Notes: generated by a model not told the origin, from the letters alone. A DNA stretch of 64,000 nt from Thermoleophilia bacterium (GCA_009694305.1 SHVL01000001.1:1-64000); one strand, 5' to 3'; positions 9,667 to 18,958 are shown, counted from the stretch's first letter. A program made the numbers and translations.

Positions 9667-9690
9667 CCGCGATACGCTCTTCCATCGCGG
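9667..9690 (-). repeat. Hairpin element copy: CCGCGAT-ACGCTCTTCC-ATCGCGG
   Basis: 7-bp perfect stem, 10-nt loop, 13 nt after the sigma factor stop codon. Confidence 0.9.
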
Positions 9691-9703
9691 ATACTGCTGC
9701 CTG

Positions 9704-10795
9704 CTAGACGATGTCGCGCACGCTGTCTACCTCCGCATTTCCCCGTAGCTTCTTCAGGCCCTGATGCTCGATCTGGCGGATTCGCTCGCGGGTGACGTTG
9801 AACGCCCGCCCCAACTCGTCGAGTGTCCGGGGCTGCTGGCCGTCGAGGCCGTAGCGGAGCTCGAGCACGGCCCGCTCGCGCGGTGCAAGCGACGCAAGGA
9901 TCGAGCGAAGTGCCTCTCGCTGGAGTGTTACCTCGGCGGCCTCGTCCGGCAGTTGTGCTGTCACGTCGGTGAGCAGATGGCCGAATTCCGAGCCGTCGTC
10001 GTCTCCGACGGGCTTCTCCAGTGAAACGGGGATCTGCGCAGACCGCCTGATCTGCTCGACCTCTGCAGCGGTGAAATCGAGGTCGTGTGCGATCTCGGCA
10101 ACCGTCGGGTCGCGCGCCAGCTCCGACCGCAGCTTCCGTTCGCTGCGGTGGATCTTGTTGAGTTTCTCGACAACGTGGACGGGCATCCGGATCGTCCGTC
10201 CCTTGTCGGCGATCGCACGTGCAACGGCCTGCCTGATCCACCAGGTGGCGTACGTCGAGAACTTAAAGCCCTTGCGGTGGTCGAACTTCTCGGTGGCACG
10301 AACGAGCCCGATCGTGCCTTCCTGGATGAGGTCGAGGAACGGGAGGCCCTGGTTGCGGTAGCGCTTCGCTATCGAGACGACGAGACGGAGGTTCGCCTCG
10401 ATCATCGCCTGCTTTGCCCGGTGGTCGCCCACTTCGATGCGCTTGGCCAGCTCGACCTCCTGCGCCGCGTTCAGCAGCGGCACCTTGCCGATGTCCTTGA
10501 GGAAGAGCTGCAAGGTGTCGGTAGAGATCTCGGTCTCGGCTCCCCAATCCTGCTCGGCCTCGCCGTCGCTCTCTCCGGCCTCGACGACCTCTACCTGGGC
10601 CTGCTCGAGGGCGGTGTAGAACTCGTCGAGCTGCGACGTATCGAGATCGAGATCGTTGAGCGCGAGCGCGATCTCGTCGGCGTCGAGCTTGCCCGAACCC
10701 TTGCCCGTCTCGAACAGAGCCCGAACCTCGAGCACGTCGAGGACGCTTGCGCTCAGCGGAGAGGACGCCGTTCCACTCGGCTCAGCCATGCTCAA
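9704..10795 (-). CDS. RNA polymerase sigma-70 factor, primary type (RpoD/SigA-like)
   Basis: DTLQLFLKDIGKVPLLNAAQEVELAKRIE, RNQGLPFLDLIQEGTIGLVRATEKFDHRKGFKFSTYATWWIRQAVARAIADKGRTIRMPVHVVEKLNK, ERAVLELRYGLDGQQPRTLDELGRAFNVTRERIRQIE. Confidence 0.95.
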   Translation of the reverse strand: MSMAEPSGTASSPLSASVLDVLEVRALFETGKGSGKLDADEIALALNDLDLDTSQLDEFYTALEQAQVEVVEAGESDGEAEQDWGAETEISTDTLQLFLKDIGKVPLLNAAQEVELAKRIEVGDHRAKQAMIEANLRLVVSIAKRYRNQGLPFLDLIQEGTIGLVRATEKFDHRKGFKFSTYATWWIRQAVARAIADKGRTIRMPVHVVEKLNKIHRSERKLRSELARDPTVAEIAHDLDFTAAEVEQIRRSAQIPVSLEKPVGDDDGSEFGHLLTDVTAQLPDEAAEVTLQREALRSILASLAPRERAVLELRYGLDGQQPRTLDELGRAFNVTRERIRQIEHQGLKKLRGNAEVDSVRDIV

Positions 10796-10871
10796 AAACG
10801 CCTCCTTTCTGTCGATCCGATGTGAAGGTACCCGTGGATCTGCGCTACGTCAACGATCATGGCCCGAAAAA

Positions 10872-11843
10872 TCAGCTACCCACCGTTTTCAGCTGGTCGA
10901 GATACTGATCGGCAAGACCTACGAGTCGGGATCCCGGCTCCACGGTGCGGACGAGTTGAAGCTGGCGGCGGGCCTCTTTCAGCTGCCCCGACCAGAGCAA
11001 CAGCAGGCCGAGATGGAAGCGAACCGTGGCGGCATGCGGGAACGTCCGTGTCAGCGGGCCGAGCCGGGAAAACGCGCGCACGGGACGGCCCTTGTCGAAG
11101 AGACCGACGGCAGCCGCAACCCGTGCCTCGGGATCGGACGGGTGCGATCGTGCTGCTGCGGCAAAGACACGCTCTGCCGAACGTTGCTTCCCGAGCCGCT
11201 GCAGCGCAACGCCGTAGAGGAGGCGATCGGCAAGGGAGCCCGTTCTGGCACGGCGCTCGAGAGCCGAGAACTGGCCGGGAGGATCGAGCCTGCGAACTGC
11301 CGGGGCAACGTCCACGCCGGGGACAAAGAGGGGGAGATTGCGCGCAAAATCAGGGTGAAGCAGACTGCCAGCCGTGACGGCGTAGGCGGTGTCGGGCTCG
11401 AGCGCTACCGCTGCCTGCCACGCCTCCTGCGCACCCGCTTCGCCCGCCCAGTACCGGGCGATCCCCAGGTTGAGCTGCACGGCCGCGCTCTTCGGGTGGA
11501 GGCCCGACAACTGGGTGAGACGCTCTATCGTCCCGTCGGGCCAGACGCTGAACATCTCTCCGACCCGTGCCTCGAGCGAGTCGTGTCGCGCAAATCGCTC
11601 TCGGGCCCGGGTCTGTTTGCCGGCCTCGTAGAGGCGCAGTCCTTCTCGGAGGTCGAGCGCCTCCGGATCGACCCGAACGCCCAGGTCGAGCGACAGCGGG
11701 GGGGTCCCCTCACGCGCCGTCGGCCCCGGTGCCGCTGACCCTACCGGGTCACTACCCGTTACGGCGGTGATCCCCGCGACTGCGCTCCCGACGGCAAGAG
11801 CCAGGACAGCGACGACAAGAACTATTCGGGAGCGAGGAGTCAT
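10872..11843 (-). CDS. TPR-repeat protein with N-terminal signal/anchor segment
   Basis: IVLVVAVLALAVGSAVAGITAV hydrophobic segment; repeated AAVQLNLGIARYWAGEAGAQEAWQAAVALEPD-type units. Confidence 0.65.
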   Translation of the reverse strand: MTPRSRIVLVVAVLALAVGSAVAGITAVTGSDPVGSAAPGPTAREGTPPLSLDLGVRVDPEALDLREGLRLYEAGKQTRARERFARHDSLEARVGEMFSVWPDGTIERLTQLSGLHPKSAAVQLNLGIARYWAGEAGAQEAWQAAVALEPDTAYAVTAGSLLHPDFARNLPLFVPGVDVAPAVRRLDPPGQFSALERRARTGSLADRLLYGVALQRLGKQRSAERVFAAAARSHPSDPEARVAAAVGLFDKGRPVRAFSRLGPLTRTFPHAATVRFHLGLLLLWSGQLKEARRQLQLVRTVEPGSRLVGLADQYLDQLKTVGS

Positions 11844-11915
11844 GCCCGAAAGGTAGCCGCGGGATGGCGGTCGGCGCTGCCGCCGCGAGACAGACGTACC
11901 CGGATCCGTCAACGC

Positions 11916-11944
11916 TTGGCGATTGGGTCACCTACCGCTATACT
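11916..11944 (+). promoter_or_regulatory. Predicted sigma-70-type promoter TTGGCG-17-TATACT for the rhodanese-ThiF gene
   Basis: -35 at 11916-11921, -10 at 11939-11944, 17-nt spacer; ATG begins 10 nt after the -10. Confidence 0.7.
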
Positions 11945-11954
11945 CTTGGAAGTA

Positions 11955-13127
11955 ATGGCTACCTATCGTGAGCTTCTCACCCGGACCAAGGACGAAATCG
12001 ACGAGGTCTCCTCGCCCGATGTCCACCTACGTGTTGCTGCAGGCGACCCGCCCGTTCTCCTCGACGTCCGTGAGCAGGACGAGTGGGACGAGGGACACCT
12101 CCCGGGTGCCGTCCATGTTTCACGGGGCAATCTCGAGGCGCGTATCGAGGCCGTGGTTCCCGACAGGTCGCGTGAGGTCGTGGTCTACTGCGCCGGTGGA
12201 GCGCGGTCGGCATTCGCCACGAAGTCGCTCTCCGACCTCGGGTACGAGAACGTCGCCTCGATGGCCGGTGGCTTTGCCGAGTGGAAGCACAACGGATATG
12301 CGTTCGAGACACCACACGCACTGACGCCGGGGCAGCGTACCCGCTACTCGCGCCACATCCTGATTCCCGAGGTCGGTGAGGTGGGGCAGCAGAAGTTGCT
12401 CGAGGCACGGGTGCTCCTGATCGGCGCAGGCGGACTCGGCTCCCCCTCCTCCCTGTATCTCGCCGCTGCAGGTGTCGGCACGCTCGGCATCGTTGACGCC
12501 GACGTCGTGGACGACTCGAATCTCCAGCGCCAGATCGTTCACTCGACGAACACGCTCGGTGAGCCGAAGGTGCTGTCGGCAAAGCAGGCGATCGAGGCGC
12601 TCAATCCGGACGTCGAGGTGGTTCCCTACCAGGAGCGCCTCACCTCCGAGAACGTGGAGCGCATCCTCGCCGACGGCTGGGACGTGATCGTGGACGGCGC
12701 AGACAACTTCCCGACCCGCTACCTCGTCAACGACGCCTCGGTCTGGCACAACATCCCTGTCGTGCATGGCTCGATCTACCGCTTCGAGGGCCAGGTGACC
12801 GTGTTCCACCCGCACGTCGGCCCCTGCTATCGCTGTCTCTACCCCAGTCCGCCGCCGCCGGAGCTTGCACCGAGTTGTGCCGAGGGTGGAGTGCTCGGCG
12901 TACTGCCCGGCATCGTCGGATCACTCCAGGCAAGCGAAGCACTGAAGCTCATTCTCGGCGCCGGAGAGACGTTGACCGGCCGCCTCCTCCTCTTCGACGC
13001 GCTGTACACGAGCTTCGACGAGGTGGCCGTGAAGAAAGATCCGGGCTGCCCCGTCTGCGGCGATTCGCCAACGATCACGGACTACATCGACTACGTCGAG
13101 TTCTGCCAGGGACCGGTGCACGCATGA
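11955..13127 (+). CDS. ThiF/MoeB-type adenylyltransferase with N-terminal rhodanese domain
   Basis: Rhodanese: VLLDVREQDEWDEGHLPGAVH, VVYCAGGARSAFA. E1-like: RYSRHILIPEVGEVGQQKLLEARVLLIGAGGLGSPSSLYLAAAGVGTLGIVDADVVDDSNLQRQ; CYRC and CPVC zinc-site cysteines. Confidence 0.92.
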   Translation: MATYRELLTRTKDEIDEVSSPDVHLRVAAGDPPVLLDVREQDEWDEGHLPGAVHVSRGNLEARIEAVVPDRSREVVVYCAGGARSAFATKSLSDLGYENVASMAGGFAEWKHNGYAFETPHALTPGQRTRYSRHILIPEVGEVGQQKLLEARVLLIGAGGLGSPSSLYLAAAGVGTLGIVDADVVDDSNLQRQIVHSTNTLGEPKVLSAKQAIEALNPDVEVVPYQERLTSENVERILADGWDVIVDGADNFPTRYLVNDASVWHNIPVVHGSIYRFEGQVTVFHPHVGPCYRCLYPSPPPPELAPSCAEGGVLGVLPGIVGSLQASEALKLILGAGETLTGRLLLFDALYTSFDEVAVKKDPGCPVCGDSPTITDYIDYVEFCQGPVHA

Positions 13128-14347
13128 CGACCGTGCGGATCCCACCAACTCTGCGCGCAGAGGTCGGCGGCGAGCGTTCTGTCGAGGCCGAGGGCGACAC
13201 CGTGCGCGCCGTGCTCGAGGATCTCGTCGCTCGTCATCCGGCGCTCGGCACGCAGATTCTCAGTGGTGGTGAGGTAGCAACGTTCGTCAACGTGTACCTC
13301 GGAGGAGAGGACATACGTACCCTCGGCGGTCTCGAAACCGAAGTCGGTGAGGGCCAGACCGTGATCCTGTTGCCGGCGATGGCCGGCGGTTCGACACCGC
13401 CGCGGTCACGTCCGGTCGTCTCCTCTCTGCTCGATCTCGTCGGTAACACACCCCTCGTCGAACTCTCGCGCATCTCGCCGAAATCAACCGTGCAGATCTA
13501 TGCGAAGCTCGAGGGCCAGAATCCGACCGGGTCGATCAAGGATCGTGTCGCAAAGTCGATGATCGAGGTGGCCGAGACATCGGGCGAACTGACACCGGGC
13601 CGACACCTGCTCGAGCCGACCTCCGGCAACACCGGTCATTCGCTGGCGATGATCGCAAAGCTGAAGGGCTATCCCCTCACCTGCGTGATGCCGGAGAACG
13701 CCACCGAGGAGCGCAAGCGTTTGCTGCGGCTCTACGGGGCCGAAGTCGTCCTCTCGCCCGGGGAAGAAGGCTCCAACGGCGCCGTCAGGCTTGCCCTCGA
13801 ACTGGCGGAGCGCGACCCGAGATACTTCATGCCCTTCCAGTACGCGAACCCGGCCAACCCCCGCGCCCACTACGACGGCACGGGAGCGGAGATCGCGGAG
13901 GCACTCGATCACGTGGACGTGCTCGTCGCCGGACTCGGCACCGGAGGAACGCTGATGGGAACGGGCGACCGGCTGCGCGAATCCTTCCCCGACATCGTGG
14001 TTGCGGCCGCCGAGCCACTTCCGGGTGATCCGGTGATGGGCCTGCGCTCCCTCGACGACGGCTACATCCCGCCCATCCTCGACGTGTCCAAGCTCGATCG
14101 CAAGATGCTGGTCTCGAACGCCGAGTCGGTACATGCGGTCAGAGCCCTCCTCGACCTGGAGGGCATCTTCGCCGGAGTCTCCTGCGGCGCCGCGGTGCAC
14201 GTCGCCCGCAAGATCGCGGAGGAGATGGACGAAGGTGTGATCGTGACGATCCTGGCCGACGCCGGCTGGAAGTATCTCTCCGCGGACTTCTGGGAGGCCT
14301 CCGACGAGGACCTCGAGAAGTCCATGGAACGCACGATCTGGTGGTAG
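13124..14347 (+). CDS. Fusion of MoaD/ThiS-like sulfur carrier (CysO-like) and PLP cysteine synthase (CysM-like)
   Basis: N-terminus TTVRIPPTLRAEVGGERSVEAEGDTVRAVLEDLVARHP..VILLPAMAGG, then in frame LLDLVGNTPLVELSR..KLEGQNPTGSIKDRVAKSMI..EPTSGNTGHSLAMIAKLKGY; ATGA overlap with the upstream gene. Confidence 0.93.
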   Translation: MTTVRIPPTLRAEVGGERSVEAEGDTVRAVLEDLVARHPALGTQILSGGEVATFVNVYLGGEDIRTLGGLETEVGEGQTVILLPAMAGGSTPPRSRPVVSSLLDLVGNTPLVELSRISPKSTVQIYAKLEGQNPTGSIKDRVAKSMIEVAETSGELTPGRHLLEPTSGNTGHSLAMIAKLKGYPLTCVMPENATEERKRLLRLYGAEVVLSPGEEGSNGAVRLALELAERDPRYFMPFQYANPANPRAHYDGTGAEIAEALDHVDVLVAGLGTGGTLMGTGDRLRESFPDIVVAAAEPLPGDPVMGLRSLDDGYIPPILDVSKLDRKMLVSNAESVHAVRALLDLEGIFAGVSCGAAVHVARKIAEEMDEGVIVTILADAGWKYLSADFWEASDEDLEKSMERTIWW

Positions 14348-14354
14348 GAGCCCC

Positions 14355-14735
14355 GTGGTAGTGCCGGCAGGCGTTCGAGCAGCGATCGTCGCGCACGCAA
14401 CGGAAGAGTTGCCCGATGAGGCGTGCGGACTCGTCCTCTTCGAGGGCGACGTCGCGGTCGAGTACGTTCGGGGCCGGAACGCCTCACCGTCGCCGTACCA
14501 CTTCGAGCTCGAGATCGACCCGATCGCCTGGGCCGACCTGAACGACCGCGACGTGACGCAGGCAGTGTTCCACTCGCACATCTCCTCGCCCCCGCGCCCC
14601 TCACGGACGGATGTACAGAACATCGGCCTCTGGGCCGGAGAGCCATATCTGATCTACACGATCCGCACCGACGAGCTTGCTGCCTGGCGGATCGTCGAGA
14701 GTGGGATCGAGGCGATCCCACTCGGATCCCGCTGA
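14355..14735 (+). CDS. mec: Mec-like JAMM/MPN+ metalloprotease
   Basis: ELPDEACGLVLFEG and HSHISSPPRPSRTD (HxH-x7-S-x2-D). Confidence 0.85.
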   Translation: MVVPAGVRAAIVAHATEELPDEACGLVLFEGDVAVEYVRGRNASPSPYHFELEIDPIAWADLNDRDVTQAVFHSHISSPPRPSRTDVQNIGLWAGEPYLIYTIRTDELAAWRIVESGIEAIPLGSR

Positions 14736-14745
14736 GTCCGGGTCA

Positions 14746-14791
14746 GCGCGCGTGTCGGAGCGAGCTGGTGCCCTTGCCCCGACACGCGCGC
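14746..14791. terminator. Candidate bidirectional hairpin between convergent genes
   Basis: GCGCGCGTGTCGG / CCGACACGCGCGC, 13-bp perfect stem, 20-nt loop; no clear U-tract. Confidence 0.55.
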
Positions 14792-14801
14792 GACGCTCGT
14801 C

Positions 14802-15131
14802 CTACTTGATTGTGAACGAACCCTTCATGAACCGGTGCGGGTCGCAGACGAACTTATAGGTGCCCTTCTTCAGCGTTACCGCGAAAACTGTCAACCCGAC
14901 GGCGCTGACGCTCGTCTTCACGTTCACTCCTGGCCCCGTCAGGTGGAAGTTGTGAGCGTTCGATTTATCGACGATCCTAAGCTTGATCTTGCCTACCTTC
15001 TTCGGGCTCGACACCATCGATATCGTAAATCCCGGGCCAACGATGCCCTTGTAGGACGGTATCGAAGCGCCGGCAGGCAGTGCAACAGCTAGAGCGGTAA
15101 CGAGTGCTGCTATGAGGGCAGTCCGTTTCAT
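14802..15131 (-). CDS. Secreted cupredoxin-like protein
   Basis: Signal peptide MKRTALIAALVTALAVALPAGA; type-1 Cu ligand pattern HNFHLTGPG...CDPHRFMKG. Confidence 0.75.
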   Translation of the reverse strand: MKRTALIAALVTALAVALPAGASIPSYKGIVGPGFTISMVSSPKKVGKIKLRIVDKSNAHNFHLTGPGVNVKTSVSAVGLTVFAVTLKKGTYKFVCDPHRFMKGSFTIK

Positions 15132-15202
15132 CGTTCTCCTCGGTTTCGCAGGTGATTGGCTCGCTCTCTGCAAAGGGTAGCCGTCGGTTGGCCTGTCAAG
15201 CT

Positions 15203-16177
15203 TCACACCTCCACGCTCTCGTTGCCGGCGGCAGATCGGAACAGAGCGTCGATCGTTCGGGCCTGACCGAGGGCATCGGCTCGACCGAGCAGCGGCAGCC
15301 GCTCACCGCGAATCGCTGCGTTCATGTCCTCGAGCTCGAGCCGATACGGATTCCTGGCCGCGACCTCGATCCGCTCGATTGCCCCCTTACGCCGCAACTC
15401 GATCACCGGGTCATGACAGCTCCACGGATCGGAGAGGAAGATCGAGCCGTCCGTTCCGACCGCCTCGAGCCCACGGCTGTCTGGCAACGACGTTCCGCAG
15501 TGGAAGAGGGCGGTGACGTCCCCCGGAAAGCGCATCAGGCCGGTGAACACCGCGTCGGTGCCCGTCGAGCCTGTGTGCACGGTTCCGGTGACGGAGACGG
15601 GCTCGCCGGCTAGGAGGCGGGCACCGCTGACGCAATAGCAGCCCACGTCCATCAGCGAACCTCCCTCGAGCTCGGGACTCAACCGGATGTTCCCGGTGTC
15701 GTACAGCGAGTAGCTGAACGACGCGCGGATCACCCGGAGCTCGCCGATCGCTCCCGAGGCGACGAGCTCGCCGAGCCGCGCAGCCTGTGGATGGTGCCTG
15801 TACATGAACGCCTCCGAGAGGTGCAATGCCGCCGTCTCCGCCACGTCGAAGGCCCGCTCGACGTCGGCGGCGTGGCGGCTGAACGGCTTCTCGCAGAGCA
15901 CGTGCTTGCCCGCCTCGAGGGCCCGGATCGACCATTCGACGTGCATCGAGTTCGGCAACGAGATGTAGACCGCCTCGACGTCAGGGTCGGCGAGCAGGCC
16001 GTCGTAGGTGCCGTACGCGCGCTCGATGCCACTGGCGCCGGCGTACTCCTCCGCCCGCGCGAGCGAGCGACTGCCAACGGCCATGATGTCCACCTCATCC
16101 GACTCCGCTGCACCCGCGAGCACCGCACGGTTGATGTCCGCGGTCGAGACGATGCCCCATTTCACTGCCCGTGTCAT
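15203..16177 (-). CDS. Gfo/Idh/MocA-family oxidoreductase
   Basis: VKWGIVSTADINRAVL, AVYISLPNSMHVEWSIRALEAGKHVLCEKPFSRHAADVERAF. Confidence 0.9.
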   Translation of the reverse strand: MTRAVKWGIVSTADINRAVLAGAAESDEVDIMAVGSRSLARAEEYAGASGIERAYGTYDGLLADPDVEAVYISLPNSMHVEWSIRALEAGKHVLCEKPFSRHAADVERAFDVAETAALHLSEAFMYRHHPQAARLGELVASGAIGELRVIRASFSYSLYDTGNIRLSPELEGGSLMDVGCYCVSGARLLAGEPVSVTGTVHTGSTGTDAVFTGLMRFPGDVTALFHCGTSLPDSRGLEAVGTDGSIFLSDPWSCHDPVIELRRKGAIERIEVAARNPYRLELEDMNAAIRGERLPLLGRADALGQARTIDALFRSAAGNESVEV

Positions 16178-16182
16178 CCTGA

Positions 16183-17643
16183 CTACTCCTTCACCAAGGC
16201 GAGTGCCGGGTACAGCGCGCGGAAGCGCACGTACGTCTCCTCGTAGACTGCCTGCCACGCGACGTCAGGCTCGACAGTGGCACGAACGCGGACGCAGGAG
16301 TCAACCGCAGCGGGCACCGAAGCAAACATCCCGCCCGCGACGCCGCCGAGAAGCGCAGCGCCGAAAGCCGACCCCTCCTCGACAGCCGTGAGCTCGATGG
16401 GCAGTCCGAGCACCGACGCGATGATGAGGAGCCAGAGGCCCCGCGCGCCTCCGCCCGAGGCCCGCGCATACTCGGTCGGGCCGCCGAGACCCCGGACGAG
16501 CTCGAGCGAGTCACGAAGCCCGAATGCGACGCCCTCGAGTACCGCACGCACAAGCGCACCGCGGTCATGGCGGAACTCGAGGCCCGTGAAGGCTGCTCTC
16601 GCACTCGGATCGGCATGGGGCGTCCGCTCGCCCGCGAGGTACGGTGCGAAGAGCAGTCCACTCACGCCAGGAGGCCAGGCCTCTGCCTCTGCAACGAGGT
16701 CGGCGAACGCGGTCTCCGGGGCAAGCCGGTCGCGCAGCCAGCGCAGCGAACCTCCTGCCGACTGCGTCACGCCCATCGTGTGCCACTGGCCGGGCATCGC
16801 GTGACAGAAGGTATGAATGCGAGCCTGCGGATCACTCGCGAACGAAGGGAGCGCCGCAAAGACGATGCCTCCGGTGCCCAACCCGAGAGAGAGACCCCCC
16901 GGACGGTCGATGCCGACCCCAACCGCGGCGGCGGCGCAGTCCCCCGCTCCCGCCGCAACTGGAATCCCTTGCGGCAAAGCATCACAATCAAGAGTGGTGC
17001 CAGAGACCTCGGGCGACTCGAGCAGTGGTGGCAGAATCGCCGGATCGAGTTCGAGGGCATCGAGTATCTCGTGCGACCAGCTTCTCCGGGCGACGTCGAG
17101 CAGAAGCGTGCCGGACGCGTCGGCAACATCGGTCGCCCACGCGCCCGTGAGCCGCAACCGCACGTAGTCCTTCGGCAGCATGATGCGGGCGATTCGCCGA
17201 TACGTGTCTGGCTCGTGGCGGCGCAGCCAGAGGAGCTTTGGGGCCGTGAAGCCCGTCAGCGCCCGCTGGCCGGTGAGTGCAATCAGCCGGTCGAGCCCAA
17301 TTCGCTCCTCGATCTCGGTACATTCGACCGCGGTGCGCTGGTCGTTCCAGAGGATGGCGGGACGGACGATAGCGCCGGCAGCATCGAGGACAACGAGGCC
17401 GTGCATCTGGCCCGACAGGCCGATGCCAACGATGTCGAGGGGGCCGAGTTCGGCGATGGCCGCACGGGTCGCCGCCCACCAGTCTTCGGGATCCTGCTCC
17501 ACCCAGCCGGGCCTCGGAGTCGAGAGCGGATAGCCGCGCTCGGCCCGTCCGACGGCGTCGCCCCGGGCGCCGACTGCAATGGCCTTGACGCCGGTCGTGC
17601 CGATGTCGATCCCGAGCATCACGGTGCTACCGTCAGCAGACAT
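16183..17643 (-). CDS. xylB: FGGY-family carbohydrate kinase (xylulokinase-like)
   Basis: VMLGIDIGTTGVKAIAVGARGDAVGRAERGYPLSTPRPGWVEQDPEDWW, GIGLSGQMHGLVVLD, ILWNDQRT. Confidence 0.9.
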   Translation of the reverse strand: MSADGSTVMLGIDIGTTGVKAIAVGARGDAVGRAERGYPLSTPRPGWVEQDPEDWWAATRAAIAELGPLDIVGIGLSGQMHGLVVLDAAGAIVRPAILWNDQRTAVECTEIEERIGLDRLIALTGQRALTGFTAPKLLWLRRHEPDTYRRIARIMLPKDYVRLRLTGAWATDVADASGTLLLDVARRSWSHEILDALELDPAILPPLLESPEVSGTTLDCDALPQGIPVAAGAGDCAAAAVGVGIDRPGGLSLGLGTGGIVFAALPSFASDPQARIHTFCHAMPGQWHTMGVTQSAGGSLRWLRDRLAPETAFADLVAEAEAWPPGVSGLLFAPYLAGERTPHADPSARAAFTGLEFRHDRGALVRAVLEGVAFGLRDSLELVRGLGGPTEYARASGGGARGLWLLIIASVLGLPIELTAVEEGSAFGAALLGGVAGGMFASVPAAVDSCVRVRATVEPDVAWQAVYEETYVRFRALYPALALVKE

Positions 17644-18337
17644 GGATGTGACCCGGATCGCGGACGGCCTCTGGCGCTGGACGGCGTACGCCGAGGAGTG
17701 GGGCGACGAGGTGGGCTGTGTCTACTACGAGGCACCCGCCGCGATCGTCCTGATCGACCCGCTCGTTCCCTCCGACCCGTCGGAGGCGACGCGCTTCTGG
17801 GAGGCGCTCGATCGCGATGTCGGCCGCACGAGACTGCCCGTCCACGTCTACATCACCGTGTTCTGGCACGCGCGCAGTGCCGGCGAGGTCGTCCGTCGCT
17901 ACGACGGGCGCCTGCATGCGACGAGTCGAGCGAGGGCCGCGAACGAACGCCGAACAGGGATCACGGTGGAGGCCTTCCGGCCGGGCGACCAGCTGCCCGG
18001 TGGCATCGAGGCCCTGCCGACGGGCCGTTCCACCGAGGTCACCTACTGGATTCCGGAGCATGGAGCCGTCGTGCCGGGCGATGTCATCCTCGGCACCGGC
18101 GACGGCGGCCTGCGCCTGTGCCCGCCGTCGTGGCTTCCCGCCGGAACCGGCCACGCACGGCTGCGCACGGCACTGAAGCCGCTGCTCGTCCTGCCGGTCG
18201 AGCGGGTTCTCGTCTCCCACGGAATCCCCGTCACCGAGGATGCGCAGGCACGTCTGGCGGACGCACTTGCAGACGGCGAACCGGCTCGAGTGCGGCACGG
18301 GAGGATCCCACCGGACAACCCCTGCTGTGGAGCCTGA
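17642..18337 (+). CDS. MBL-fold-like protein lacking the canonical HxHxDH metal motif
   Basis: IVLIDPLVPSD, GDVILGTGDGG, VLVSHGIPV; motif position reads ITVFWHARSAGEVV. Confidence 0.6.
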   Translation: MDVTRIADGLWRWTAYAEEWGDEVGCVYYEAPAAIVLIDPLVPSDPSEATRFWEALDRDVGRTRLPVHVYITVFWHARSAGEVVRRYDGRLHATSRARAANERRTGITVEAFRPGDQLPGGIEALPTGRSTEVTYWIPEHGAVVPGDVILGTGDGGLRLCPPSWLPAGTGHARLRTALKPLLVLPVERVLVSHGIPVTEDAQARLADALADGEPARVRHGRIPPDNPCCGA

Positions 18338-18958
18338 CGCTACCGCCGCGGGCCTGATCCGCCACCACGTGTCTCCGGCAGGCGAACGTTGGGCGTCGGC
18401 GGTGGTGACAGTGGTGGCGGTGGTGGACTGACGGGACGGAGGATCGTCGTCGCCATCGCTGAACAGGCGCACCGCTCGCCAACACGAGGAGGAGAGCGAT
18501 GTCCACGACAGGCACGAGGCGAAGGATCTGAAACGCTCCGCAGCACGGCCGGGCCCTCGTGTCGTTCGCGCCCGAGGAGCGATGGAGATCGTAGGCGAGG
18601 CCTCGATGAAGTTGAGATCTCTGCTGAACGCGGATGACGACGGATGCCGCGACGAGACGTGCAAACGCGCGTCTCGCAAAGACCACAACGATCGACCCTC
18701 CGGCTGCGATCGCACCGCCGCCATGGAACGACGTCGCAACGAAGGACGCCGCAAGCAGGACGCCTGTACGCGTACGCAAATCGTCCAGCCCCCGCTCCTG
18801 CTCACACGGAGCAGCCGGAGCAGCCGGAGCACCCGAAGCCTATTCATCGTCAAGTTTTTCAAGTGGTGCAACCATGGAGAACAGTGTTGCATGTCGCCCG
18901 GACAGACAACAGAAACTGCCTGTGATCCGGCGCCCCGGTCGACGAACCCCCGCATCCC

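Noticed and set aside
9392-9685. Short ORF beginning MEERIAV over the hairpin element as a peptide-coding repeat
   Set aside because: The repeat copies are read in different frames (MEERIA versus CDGRAYR), so conservation is at nucleic-acid level.
16567-18357. 596-aa plus-strand ORF
   Set aside because: Antisense to xylB and out of frame with the MBL-like gene; no domain.
17633-18955. 440-aa minus-strand ORF
   Set aside because: Antisense to the MBL-like gene for much of its length; Arg/Ser-rich low-complexity translation typical of spurious GC-rich ORFs.
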